A stretch of DNA of 64,000 nt from Marchantia polymorpha subsp. ruderalis (lineage: Eukaryota; Streptophyta; Marchantiopsida; Marchantiales; Marchantiaceae), in assembly GCA_037833965.1 (NCBI GenBank), contig AP031352.1, forward strand, positions 25,586,501 to 25,650,500, given 5' to 3'. The notes under the pieces are model-generated. The model saw only the letters and a program-made list of their open reading frames with translations, was not told the origin of the DNA and did no database searches. Shown piece by piece: positions 1 to 9,073 of the stretch. The translations under genes and the position numbers were made by a program. Position 1 is the stretch's first letter; each line of letters opens with the position of its first letter.

Positions 1-778
1 CGCTGCAATCTTTCCCCAAAGATCTTTGGCAATCCGTGCTTCTTCGGCTCTGCGTTCTTCTACCTTAGCTAGTTCGTCGGCATGCATCTGCTCTCGCTTC
101 CCTGTAGTCGTAATCAGCCTCTCCGCACGCTTCACAGCTGCCTCGTACGCTTCCTTGGACTTATCCAATCTTCCGCACAAGTCCACAGTCACCTTCTGCT
201 CATTCTCGTTAGTGGCACGAAGACTGTTGCAGGCTTCCTCTAACTCCGCACAACGCTCAGACTCCTTTGCTAAGTTCAAGTGCAGTACTTCGCACGAAGT
301 CGGTCTTCTTGCTCATGCAATGTCGCCTTCGCTGCAGCACACTCAGCTGCGAAGCTTGCAGCTCGCTCCTTCGCCATCGCAGTTGCAGAATCCCACTCCC
401 TCTTTACTATCATCGTCCTCTTGAGCTTCGTCATATTCTTAATCAGCTCAACATACGATCCAGACTCCCTTCTTACAATATACTTTTTCCTCTTCATATC
501 TAAATACTTCAATAAAGGTACTACGCTATCATGCAATAAATCAGGGAAGGCAATCTCCAACGTCTTTGGCCCTTCCTCCAAAGTCTTCGTCGCAACCTTG
601 GATCTCACTTCCTCCTCAGGTGGTGGCGGCTCTGGATCCTCTGTGATGTTTCCCACAGTCCCACCAACCTCTGCAAAAATCTGCTCTAAAATTGCCTCAC
701 TCAACGTGAGCTCTTGACTAATTCCTTGCTGGACATCGGCTGAGGCATGTCTTCACTCCCCACAGACCGCGTCTGCTC
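1..778 (-). pseudogene. Element O, C-terminal half of its ORF (decayed)
   Basis: This is the coiled-coil half of an old element-encoded protein, read leftwards and running off the window at position 1. The block at 276-704 contains the family motif LLKYLDMKRKKYIV followed by SGSYVELIKN, the counterpart of PLLRYLDRK...GSYVELVR in the other copies. Further left, after a frame change near 276-290, the reading LAKESERCAEL, RAERLITTTGKREQ continues as a coiled coil to position 1. A second frame change near 715 separates it from the segment adjoining the solo LTR at 779. The piece is continuous in the ancestor with 1638-1808 and 28975-29940. I recall very similar hypothetical proteins from Marchantia. 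Function is unknown and the copy is clearly dead. Confidence 0.75.
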
Positions 779-1637
779 TGCAACCTCCGGGCTGACTCTC
801 ACTCAGGTTTACCTCTGATGGCTTTGTGGTAGCGCATCATGGTTCTAGAAGACTAGGATTTATGCTCTCACTCATGTCCCAAACACCTTCTCTCACAAAC
901 TCCATGTATCACTCCAACTCACACACAAACTCTCCTCACATCACTCTCTTCACATAAACGCAAACACTCGTCGATACTCCAAGATACTCAAAAACTTCAC
1001 TCCTTCATTACTGAAACAAGTCCTCACACATGACTCTCCAAACTTGATTGAGAGGTGCTACTCTACCTCTCTATTTATACTACTTGAGAAGTTACCATAG
1101 TAACATGTGGTAATTTCTCCTAACTTACTTTTACCTAGGTAAGTTTGACTAACCCTCTCTATGTGGCAATGTGCCATTGGTCTAGCCAAACCTTCTAGAA
1201 GTTTCCGGAATCCAAGGTTGAGGTGGCGACATGCCATTGGAAACTTTTAAACTTCTACAAGCTTCCTAGCCACTAAGTCAACACTAGACTTAGTCTAGCC
1301 AATTATCTTTCATACATTTTAGTCTAACCAATCAAATCCAAGCTTTAAGTCAAATATCTAATCCCTTGGAATCTAGAACTTTTGTATAAGACAAAATAGA
1401 AATGCTCACTCCTTGTAAAAGACAAAATAGAAGTGCTCACTCCACTCTTCTAGAACTCCGCTACTTAATCCGTCAACTATAGACATTGTAGCCAAACTTA
1501 GTCATGACTAGATAATTTTAGTTATAACTAACTAGTTTAATCATAACTTGCTAGACTTAGCTATGCCTTGGCTAATCGTACTTAATTACTTGACCACTTC
1601 TAGGACTTAGTACATATGTGCAACACCCGGTCTTACA
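779..1637 (-). mobile_element. Small solo LTR, copy 1 (TSD gctc)
   Basis: An 859-bp unit starting TGCAACCTCC and ending GTCTTACA, that is, TGTAAGAC...GGTTGCA on the minus strand. It is flanked on both sides by the same 4 bp, gctc (775-778 and 1638-1641). It matches the units at 9074-9933 and 19318-20176 over its whole length and lies inside the coding region of element O. A TATA box (TATAAATA, minus, 1079-1072) sits where an LTR promoter is expected. No internal region or second LTR is present, so it is a solo LTR left by recombination, or a very short non-autonomous element. Confidence 0.88.
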
Positions 1638-1808
1638 GCTCCGAAGACAAAAAACTTAGACTAGTTGTCTCTGTTCTCTCCTCCGAAGGTTCCACTGCTA
1701 CGTCTGTTGGAACTTCAACTGATACTGTCGAAGGTCCCCCTTCCACCACTTGCTGTGTCGGCTCGGCAGCTGTATCTTTGGCTATCGCGATGGCTGCCAC
1801 AACTGTCT
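1638..1808 (-). pseudogene. Element O, middle part of the ORF
   Basis: A 171-bp coding scrap between the small solo LTR and element A. On the minus strand it reads VVAAIAIAKDTAAEP and then an acidic Ser/Thr/Glu-rich stretch up to the solo LTR. Its left end joins, across the LTR, to the segment at 778 and leftwards. Its right end joins, across 27 kb of inserted element A, to 28975: the duplicated tgtct at 1804-1808 and 28975-28979 marks the break, and the reading SLDSSVKKT from 28975 onward continues in frame into VVAAIAIA. It corresponds to the low-complexity linker between the N-terminal core and the coiled coil of the family. Confidence 0.8.
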
Positions 1809-1871
1809 TATAATAACCCACTAAAGGCTAAAACTGCAATATAGTGGTAGAAAGGTTGAACCCATAGGGAT

Positions 1872-3124
1872 TGTGGTACCCCACTTTTGGTATTTTTGAG
1901 GAATTTAAAACATTTTTGGAAAACTGTACCTCGGCAGTAGTGTAAATAGCCATCGGTGCATCAAAATAGAATGAAACTAGATGATCTCGGAGAATCTCGA
2001 AAGATCTCGTAGAATCCAGGAGTTGGGCGCAACGTCTGGGACAGGCGCCGCCCTAAACGCGGGCTCTGAAGGAGTACCCCTTCGGCGCAAGGCGCGTAAT
2101 CCGCCTTCGGCGCTAGAGAAATCCTTCGAAACCTGATCAATTCCCAAACGACTAGACTTGGTTAGGGTTTCATTGAAAAGAGCTTGACGCGCTGATTCTA
2201 ACGAGCCCAAGAACGCCACGAACGGATGAGGACTCCGGGAGCTGTGAAGGTCGAAAGATACGAAGACCTTCGCCTACGCGTAGGCGAGGAAAGTTTGTCC
2301 TATGCGCGGACGAGGGAAGTCTGCCTACGCATAGGCGAAATAGGGTTTGACGTCGGCGGGATGTCCGCCGCGAATGTCGCCTACTCGTAGGCGGGAGGAC
2401 TGACACCTATGCACAGGCGGACGCGAAGGTCGCATACGCACAAGCGTCTCGGCGTCGGCGGGAAGCCCGCCTTCGGCCCTAGAAATGCGCCTTCGGGGTT
2501 GGAAATTGTACGGCGCCTTCGGCGCCAGCGCATCATGGACGGGCGAGGACCCGACGGAGTAGTAAATCCGTACAGACTGTACGGACTGTACGGACGGAAC
2601 GGACGAGTGCGCCTTCGGCCGGTCGGGATTACGGGGACAAGAGCGCCGACGGAGAGGCGAGAGAAATGGACAGACTGGACGGAGTCCGTTGACCGCGGTC
2701 CACGCCTTCGGCACAGCCGCCTTCGGCGTTGCGCCTACGACGAGGGACGGGATTCACCTACGCGTAGGCGAGCGCCTACGCACAGGCAGATGAAGTTCCG
2801 CGCCGGCGGACATTCTGCCGAGGATTCCGCCTACGCAGAAGGGAGTTCAATTTTTGTCCCATGCGCGGACGATCGCCTTCGGCGGAGTGGGACCAGCCAA
2901 GGTTAAGTACGAAGGAGTGTAGCGCGCCGGCGAGAAATCCGCCTTCGACGCGGCGCACCCACGTCCGCGGCGTAGTACGCTAGCGGAGTTCAAATTGCCA
3001 ATTCGAGCGTGTGAGTTAAGTCGGCGTCGGCAGAGCGTGAAGCCGTGCGTGAGAGAGGAGGCCGTTATAGCGCGGAGCCGGCGCGGCCATCAAGTGATCC
3101 GACCTTCACGACCGAGAGCCGACC
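1872..3124 (+). other. Leader of element C
   Basis: A 1.25-kb GC-rich leader between the element terminus and the first ATG. Open frames here are read-through of GC-rich sequence and differ between copies, so I call no gene. It is packed with hairpin and palindrome motifs such as CGCCTACGCGTAGGCG (around 2271-2286) and GCGCCTTCGGCGC, the same motifs that occur inside the ORF. The corresponding leaders are 4207-5398 (G), 18033-19278 (B), 23504-24877 (F) and, in two pieces, 22814-23503 plus 28389-28974 (A). Confidence 0.6.
2568..2604 (+). repeat. Short tandem repeat around GTACGGAC in the C leader
   Basis: Three to four imperfect units of about 10 bp built on tGTACgGACt run from 2568 to 2604. 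The same array is present in element G (4874-4907) and, inverted, in A and B, so it belongs to the family leader rather than being a chance microsatellite. Each unit contains the palindrome GTAC. Confidence 0.7.
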
Positions 3125-4206
3125 ATGACCTTCAACAAGGAGACGGAGGACGCCCCATTCTTGAATTCGCGATTTCACTTTCTGGTGCGAGCTGCGCGCG
3201 TCCACCTGCTAGCTGTTAGACACTCTAGACATCGCCGCGCGGAGGATTACTCGGTGGCTGAGAGAGAATTGAGTGCGCGAGAGTTGGAATTGAGAGAAAT
3301 TAGAGTTTGCAGAGGTGGCAGAAGCGCGAGCAAGAGGCTCGAGCAGAGCAGAGAGAGAGTTGTTGCGCAAACTAATTCCAAGAACGCGATGTCGAAGTTG
3401 AACAGGCTGCGGATGATGCCACTCCGGCTTCCACAGAACGGGTTGCGTGCTTTTGAGGACCGGCTGATTGCAAGGAAACTTGAGTTCTTGCTGTGGGGAT
3501 GGAATTACGTGTGTGTAGACATGGTGCGCGAATGGTTGGATGCGGAGCGACTACCTACGCGCGGATTGCGTCCGCACGTAGATAGGTGGACCGTCCACAA
3601 TTGGGCACATGCATTGGGGAGGTGTGCAGGCGACGACGGATATCTCCTATTTGATAGTGAGAGTGTCAAGGTGTCGAAGCAGGACGAAGCGCAATTCGTG
3701 GAATTGTTCAAGCGGGAGAGGTCTGCCAAGAACGGGTACAAGACCCGCGACTACAAAGATCGTTTCCGCAGAACTGTAGCGGCGGCGCTGCTGCAATTGT
3801 TGCAGCCGCACCGCACCTCGTACATCACGTTGTGGCAGGTATCTTTTGTGGAGCTCACATTAGCCGGAGCTCCAGTTCACTGGGCGCGCATCCTACATAG
3901 GGTGATGCGACAGCATGCATATGAGGAGAAAGGGGGAACTCTCAATCAACTCTCCCCCTTCTTGATAAACTTTTATCGACAGAGGAATTGTTTGACCGCG
4001 GCGGAGCATGCTCGCTTTCCGCCATTGTCAGTCGACCATCCTGGGAAGTATGTGCGGGATAACGAAGTAGACACCGACGCGGAGGATTTGCCAACTTCCA
4101 CTCCACCGACTCAGCGGGACGAGGGAAGAAACACACCCGCAGCGAGAGTGCCGCGGAAACAAAGATGGAGAGAGGAACCGGAGGAGGAGCAACATCGAGA
4201 ACCCAC
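3125..4206 (+). pseudogene. Element C ORF, N-terminal piece
   Basis: Open from ATG 3125 for about 360 codons until element G cuts it at 4206. It carries the family N-terminal region (MTFNKETED...NSRFHFLVRAARVHLL) and the conserved core (LRAFEDRLIARKLEFLLWGWNYV, WTVHNWAHALGRCAG, YKTRDYKDRFRRTV, LQPHRTSYITLWQVSFVEL, VHWARILHRVMRQHA, LSPFLINFYRQRNCL). Beyond the core it turns acidic and Arg-rich. The reading resumes at 8615 on the far side of G. A second in-frame Met lies just before KLNRLRM and aligns with the only Met available in elements F and O, so it may be the true start. No catalytic motif is recognisable. The arrangement recalls plant retrotransposon-associated transposase_32-like domains, but that is only an inference. 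Confidence 0.75.
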
Positions 4207-4873
4207 TGTGGTACCCCACTTTTGGTAATTTTGAGGAAATTAAAACATTTTTGGAAAACTGTACCACGGCAGCAATGTAAATAGCCTTCGGTGCATCAAA
4301 ACAGAGTGAATTCGGAAGATCGCAGAGATTCTCGAGGGACCTCGTAGAATCTAGGAGTTGGGTGCAGCGGTAAGGAAGGGCACCACTCTCCCGGCGAGCT
4401 CTGCAGTTAGGATCCCTACGGCGCAAGGCGCAAAATCCGCCTTCGGCGCTGCGTCCGCGGCGGTAGGGAAATCCTTCATATTTAGGTCAACCCCCGGACG
4501 TCTTGACTTAGTTAGGGTTTCGTTGGAAAGAGCTCGACGCGCTGATTCCAACGAGCCCAAGAACGCCAACAACGGATGAGGACTCCGAAAGTTATGAAGG
4601 TTGTAAGATACTCAGCTCTTCGCCTGTGCACAGGCGGAGAAGTTTTGTCCTATGCGCGGACGAAGGAAGTTCGCCTGCGCACAGGCGAATAGGGTTTTGA
4701 TGTAGGCGCGAAGTTCGCCTACGCACAGGCGTGCGCCTGTGCACAGGCGCTTCGGCGTCGGCTGGAAATCCGCCTTGGGCCCTAGAAATGCGCCTTGTGA
4801 GGTAGAAATTGTACGGCGCCTTCTGCGCCAGCGCAACGCCGCGGACGAGCAAGGGGCCACCATAATAGTAAAA

Positions 4874-4907
4874 TCCGTACGGACCGTACGGACTGTACGG
4901 ACGGGAC
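4874..4907 (+). repeat. Tandem GTACGGAC repeat in the G leader
   Basis: Counterpart of the array at 2568-2604: imperfect 10-bp units ccGTACGGAc in a row, just upstream of the GC-rich distal leader. Confidence 0.65.
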
Positions 4908-6803
4908 AGATGGATGCGCTCTTGGACGGACGGAGTTGCGGCGGCGGAGCGCGCCGACGGAGAGACAAGGACCGGACAGTCTGGACGGAGGCGGTTGACC
5001 GCGGTCAACGCCTTCCGCGCCAGCGCATCGACGCGGACGGACTTCGCCTATGCACAGGCGGGTGAAGTTCCGCGCCGGCGGAGAATCCACCGAGGAGTCC
5101 GCCTGCGAGCGGAGCGGGAGTTGAACTTTTGTCCGACATGCGGACACACGCGCCAAGGCAGAGGAGGATTGGCTGAGGAGCGGTACGTACGAGTGTACCG
5201 CGCAAGGCGGAAAATCCGCCTTCGGCGGATTTTGTGTCCGCGGCGTAGTACGCTCGCGGAGTTCAAATTCGCCAATTCGAGCGTGAGAGTTAAATCGGCG
5301 TCGGCGGAGCGTGAAGCCGCGCGTGAGAGCGGAGACCGTTTTAGCGTAGAGCCGGCGCGGCCATCAATTGAGTCGTCCTTCACGAGCAAGAGCCGACCAT
5401 GACCTTCGACCTGGAGACGGAGAGCGCCCCATTCTTGAATTCGCGATTCCATTCTCTAGTGCGAGCTGCGCGCGTCCATCTGCTGGCTGCTAAGCATTCG
5501 CGACATCGCCGCGCAGAGGATTTCTTGGTGATTGAGGGAGAAGTGAGTGCGCGTGATTTGGAATTGAGGGCGATTAGAGTTTGCCGAGGAAGAAAGGAGC
5601 TCGAGCGGAGCGGAAGGAGAGTTAGCGAGCGGGCGAACTCCAAGAACGCAATGACGAGACTGGGCCGATTGCGGATGCTGCCGCTCCGACTACCACAGAA
5701 CGGGCTGCGCGCTTTCGAGGTGCGCCTGATAGCAAGAAAGCTCGATTTCTTGTTATGGGGATGGAACTACATCTGTGTGGATATGGTGCGCGAGTGGCTA
5801 GAGCCACAGGGACCATCTACGCGCGGATTGCGGCCGCATGTTGATCGGTGGACGGTCCAAGATTGGGCGCAGGCATTGGGGAGATGTGCCGGCATGCCAG
5901 GGCACCTCCTCTTCGATAGTGAGAGCGTCAAGGTGTCCAAGCAGGAAGAGGCGCAATTTGTAGAGCTGTTCAAGAAGGGGAAGTCTACCAAGAATGGGTA
6001 CAAGACCCGCGATTACAAGGATCGATTCCGCCGAACTTTGGCTACGGCGCTGCTGCAATTACTGCAGCCACACCGCGCCTGCTACATCACATTGTGGCAG
6101 GTCTCTTTTGTGGAGTGCATCATCGAGGGAACTCCAATTCACTGGGCGAGCATCCTGCACAGGGTGATGCGACAACACGCTTTTGAGGAGAAGGGGGGAA
6201 CTCTAAATCATCTCTCTCCTTTCCTCATCAATTTTTATCGACAGCGAAATTGTTTGACCGCGGCGGAGCTTGCTCGTTTTCCGCCGTTGTCCGTCGACCA
6301 TCCCGGGAGGTATGTGCGGGAGAATGAGGTCGACACTGATGCAGAGGAGTCGCCGACTTCTCCTCCGTCAAGGCGGAGGGACGAACGGAGGAATACTCCT
6401 GCAGCAAGAGTGCCGCGGAAGCGGCGATGGAGAGAGGAGTCTGAAGAGGAGCAGCATCAAGAACCCACGGCTCCCATTCGACCGCGGCCGTTGTACGAAT
6501 CGTACAGCCGGCCGAAGCAGAAGGCGCGCAGGCTTGTGTTACAAGCCAGCAGCGCGGACACAGCGACGACTGCCACAGAGAAAGGAAGTGCGTCGCCGGA
6601 GAAGAACGAGGGAGCGCGGACGTCTGCAGGAGCAACGGACCCCGCTGCACCTTCGACGGACAAGAGGCCGCCTACGGGCCAAGGGCCTCCGGAGTTACCA
6701 CGTGCGTTGCGGACAGGTGTTCCGCCTGCGCACAGGCGAGCCTCGACGGACAGACGACCACAAGCGGACGTGGACCTACGCCTACGCGTGGGAAGAAGCA
6801 GTC

Positions 6804-6865
6804 CGCCTGTGCACAGGTCGCCTGTGCACAGGTTACCTCCACACGTGCCGCCTGTGCACAGGCAG
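6804..6865 (+). repeat. Cluster of CCTGTGCACAGG palindromes inside the ORF
   Basis: Three copies of the perfect 12-bp palindrome CCTGTGCACAGG within about 60 bp. They are translated here as PPVHR, SPVHR and PPVHRQ. The same palindrome, often extended to CGCCTGTGCACAGGCG, occurs in the non-coding leader (for example 4621-4636 and 4734-4749), so it spreads regardless of reading frame. Confidence 0.8.
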
Positions 6866-6971
6866 GAATCACCCCCGTTCCAACGTAGGAAGGGGAAGGA
6901 GCCGGCGGAAGATCCGCCTACGGGACACAGGCCTTCGGGGCCAGACCCTCCGGCGCACAACGCGCCACGAT

Positions 6972-7001
6972 TTGCGCCTTCGGCGCAAGGGCCTTCGGGC
7001 C
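6972..7001 (+). repeat. Two adjacent hairpins with TTC/TTCG loops in coding sequence
   Basis: TTGCGCC-TTC-GGCGCAA (6972-6988, 7-bp perfect stem) is followed at once by GGCC-TTCG-GGCC (6990-7001), which as RNA would be the very stable C(UUCG)G tetraloop hairpin. They encode APSAQGPSG. Dozens of similar units occur in leaders and ORFs of all copies. Confidence 0.75.
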
Positions 7002-7063
7002 GAGGAGATGCGAGCAGGGAGCGTGCGGAGGCCGCACCATCGGCGGGTAATCCGCCGGTAGAT

Positions 7064-7104
7064 GCCGACAGACGCGTTTGTAATCCGCCGACAGACGCGT
7101 TTGT
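7064..7104 (+). repeat. 23-bp direct duplication at the deletion scar of G
   Basis: GCCGACAGACGCGTTTGT occurs at 7064-7081 and again at 7087-7104, and the flanking TAATCCGCCG also occurs twice (7048-7057 and 7081-7090). This patchwork lies exactly where about 1 kb of the ORF is missing and looks like templated filler from break repair. Confidence 0.75.
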
Positions 7105-7646
7105 TGACGGAGTGTCAGCTCGCACGGCAGGCGGATGAGGATTTAATCCGCAGGCTACAGTCAGAGTGCGGCGAATTGAGAGCGCAGCGTGCGGAGGCCG
7201 AATCGCAGTTAGTGGTAATTGAAGAGGATCGCAGGCGAGAGGCAGATCGCACGAAGGAGGAGACGGCGAGGCGTGTCGCCCACTGTCTCAAGGGCTACGC
7301 CCACTGGGAAGTGGCGGCGCAGGAGAAACTCACACTGCGTGAGTTTGAACTTCGCGCAGCAGGGATGGTGGCAGGCGACAGCAGGAGTCGGCGGAAGGTA
7401 GCGAAGAAGCTCGACGCTTTTCTGTCGAGGGCGCGAGATACCATGTCCACCCTCGAGGTGGAGGTGTCCGCGGCGTTGCAGCGGTTGGGACTGCGCAGTC
7501 GAGCGGAAGACTGGCAGGGTAGGGAGTTAGTGCGCGGCAGTCCGTCGCGCAGGAGACGTAGCACTGGTTCCGCGGAGTGTAGTGTAGCGTGGTTCCGTGC
7601 CGGCGTGTAGCGTAGTGCAGTGTAGTGCTAGTTAGGATTAAGAAGG

Positions 7647-7675
7647 TATAAAATAGTTCAAGGCGTTTTGCCTTG
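7647..7675 (+). promoter_or_regulatory. TATA box and conserved dyad downstream of the G ORF
   Basis: TATAAAATA at 7647-7655, 37 bp after the ORF stop, followed by the hairpin CAAGGC-GTTTT-GCCTTG at 7659-7675. The same pair occurs at the same place in A (13456-13428), B (14858-14830), C (11527-11555) and F (27466-27494). A TATA box near the 3' end of the unit is the expected U3/R promoter position of an LTR. Confidence 0.7.
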
Positions 7676-8061
7676 GGATCTTTCCCAACATCAGAAGTAC
7701 AGATCATGAGCCCATTTTCTCTGCGTGTTTGTGTCCTTAAGTTCTGTCACCACGCAAGAGGAGTTACAACTTAGCGTTCCGCATTTTGTAGCTGAAGGCC
7801 TTCGGCCGAATGTTCAGAGCTGGTACATTGGTTAGAGACTTGAGTAGTTCGGATCTACACCTGCGGGTGATTGCCGATGCTCAGAGCCAGTGACTAGTTA
7901 GATACTTGAATAGTTTCGCCCCTACACCTTCGAGTGTTTGTTCCTGATTGTACTCCTTCGAGATTTTTCCCCTGAATGCCAAAGTGAAGTTTTGCTACTT
8001 CGTGTAAGCCTTGGTTGTAAATTCAGGTTACGCTGCAGCAGGTGCCTTGGGGTAACCCCTG

Positions 8062-8518
8062 TAGTATTTCTGGGAATGACAAGTGCCTGAGAATTCAAAC
8101 TCTTCAATAGACTGTTGTTGTGTTACTGGAATGTTTCTCAGTGAGTGCTTTAGTGCGGACCTGTGTTCTCTGCGCGTTTTGTGAGTTGAGAGTGTTGTTC
8201 ACCGCGTATGACTGACTTCGATCCAAAGTAGGTAGTCCAAACCGGGTTTCCTACGCTAGCAGCAAGCTAGCGGAAGTGTTGTAAAAGCCGGAGTTGGGAG
8301 TCACTACCCGCAGCTTCGCTGAGTGTACTCTTGAGAGACTTTCCCCCTGAAATCTTGAGTAGAGGTCCTAACGGATCTCTAGGTTGTGTTTCTGTAGTTT
8401 CAGGTGTGTGTGTGTGTTACGCTGCACTGTGCGACCTCCGAGTGCGCTCCGAGTGGACACTTGCAGTATTTCTGGGAGTGACAGTCGCCTGAGAATTCAA
8501 ACTCCTCAATAGTCTGTT
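8062..8518 (+). repeat. Internal duplication of the tail (two copies about 403 bp apart)
   Basis: A 54-bp block AGTATTTCTGGGAATGAC...CAATAGACTGTT (8062-8115) recurs in diverged form at 8465-8518. The preceding parts also correspond: TTCCCCTGAATGCC versus TTCCCCCTGAAATC, then GGTTGT..., TTCAGG and TTACGCTGCA in the same order. The element tail is thus an old tandem duplication of about 0.4 kb, present in all copies of the family in this window. Confidence 0.7.
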
Positions 8519-8614
8519 AAACGTGACACTTTGTACCCTGTGTGTTCCTCTGTCCCTGTGGGTTCGACCTTTCTACCACTATATTGCAGTTTTAGCCTTT
8601 AGTGGGTTATTACA

Positions 8615-9073
8615 CCCACTGCTCCCATACGGAAGCGGCCACTACACGAAGTGTGCAGCCGGCCGAAGCAGAAGGCGCGCAGGCTTGTGTTACCAGCCAG
8701 CAGCGAGGAAACGGCGACGATCGCCACGGAGAAGGGAAGTGCGTCCCCGGAGAAGGATGGGACTGCGCGGACGTCCGCGGGAGCGGTGGACCACGCTACG
8801 CCTCCGGCGGACGAGAGACGGCCTTCGGGTCATGAGTTACCACGTGCGGCGCGGACGGGTGTGCCGCCTACGCACAGGCGACTCCCTGTGGATAGGCGAG
8901 CCCTTGCAGACGTGGACCTCTGCCTATGCGTAGGCAGAGAAAGTTTGCCTACGCACAGGCGGCCGCCTACGCGTAGGCAGGATTCACCCCCGGTGCAACG
9001 TAGGAAGGGGAAGGAGCCGGCGGAAGATCCGCCTTCGGCTCAAGGGCCTTCGGGGCAAGGCCCTCCGGCGGAC
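8615..9073 (+). pseudogene. Element C ORF, middle piece
   Basis: Continuation of the C reading frame after element G. It begins with the duplicated cccac, then the segment with SRPKQKARRLVLPASSEETATIATEKG and the Pro-rich VPPTHRRLPVDRR repeats, and stops at 9073 where small solo LTR copy 2 is inserted (sequence DPPSAQGPSGQGPPAD). It corresponds to the low-complexity centre of the 1045-residue B protein. Confidence 0.75.

Larger units (their letters stand above)
5399..7610 (+). pseudogene. Element G ORF with central deletion and frameshift
   Basis: Open from ATG 5399 (579 codons) through the N-terminal core (ARKLDFLLWGWNYI, GRCAGMPGHLLF, LQPHRACYITLWQVSFVEC, LSPFLINFYRQRNCL) and the Pro-rich middle (PPVHRSPVHRLPPHV, APSAQGPSGRGD). 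At about 7060 it jumps directly to the second half of the coiled coil (QTRLLTECQLARQADEDL), which is in another frame and stays open from 7062 to the TAG at 7608-7610. Compared with B, the PLLRYLDRK block and the first part of the coiled coil are lost. The end of the protein is typical: GYAHWEVAAQEKLTLREFEL and then RRLGLRSRAEDWQGREL-like and SVAWFRAGV. The deletion junction carries a 23-bp direct duplication. Function of the family is unknown. Confidence 0.75.
4207..8614 (+). mobile_element. Element G: copy nested in C, with an internal deletion
   Basis: Starts TGTGGTACCCCACTTTTGG at 4207 and ends GGGTTATTACA at 8614. Perfect TSD cccac (4202-4206 and 8615-8619) inside the ORF of C. At 4408 bp it is about 1 kb shorter than A, B and C because the middle of its ORF is missing near 7060. 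Leader 4207-5398, ORF remains 5399-7610, TATA 7647, tail to 8614. It carries no further insertion, so it is one of the youngest units in the nest. Confidence 0.9.

Noticed and set aside
2170-2906. Overlapping open frames on both strands in the C leader (up to about 165 codons)
   Set aside because: High GC content and few stops. The frames are not kept in the leaders of A, B or G, start without a conserved Met and consist of motif-repeat translations.
4621-4749. Regularly recurring palindromes as a CRISPR-like array
   Set aside because: Irregular spacing, repeats only 12-16 bp, the sequence between them is conserved in other copies, and the genome is eukaryotic.
4592-5205. Open frames in the G leader on both strands
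   Set aside because: Same reason: they are frames through palindromic GC-rich repeats, with no homologous frame in the other copies.
8565-8575. GGTTCGACC in the tail end resembling a tRNA B box (SINE or tRNA)
   Set aside because: No A box at the right distance and no cloverleaf. The motif is simply part of the conserved element tail.
1872-8614. Starts at 1872 and 4207 as the two LTRs of one full-length retrotransposon
   Set aside because: The second start interrupts the first unit's ORF with its own TSD (cccac), and the interrupted ORF resumes at 8615. This is nesting, not a paired LTR.
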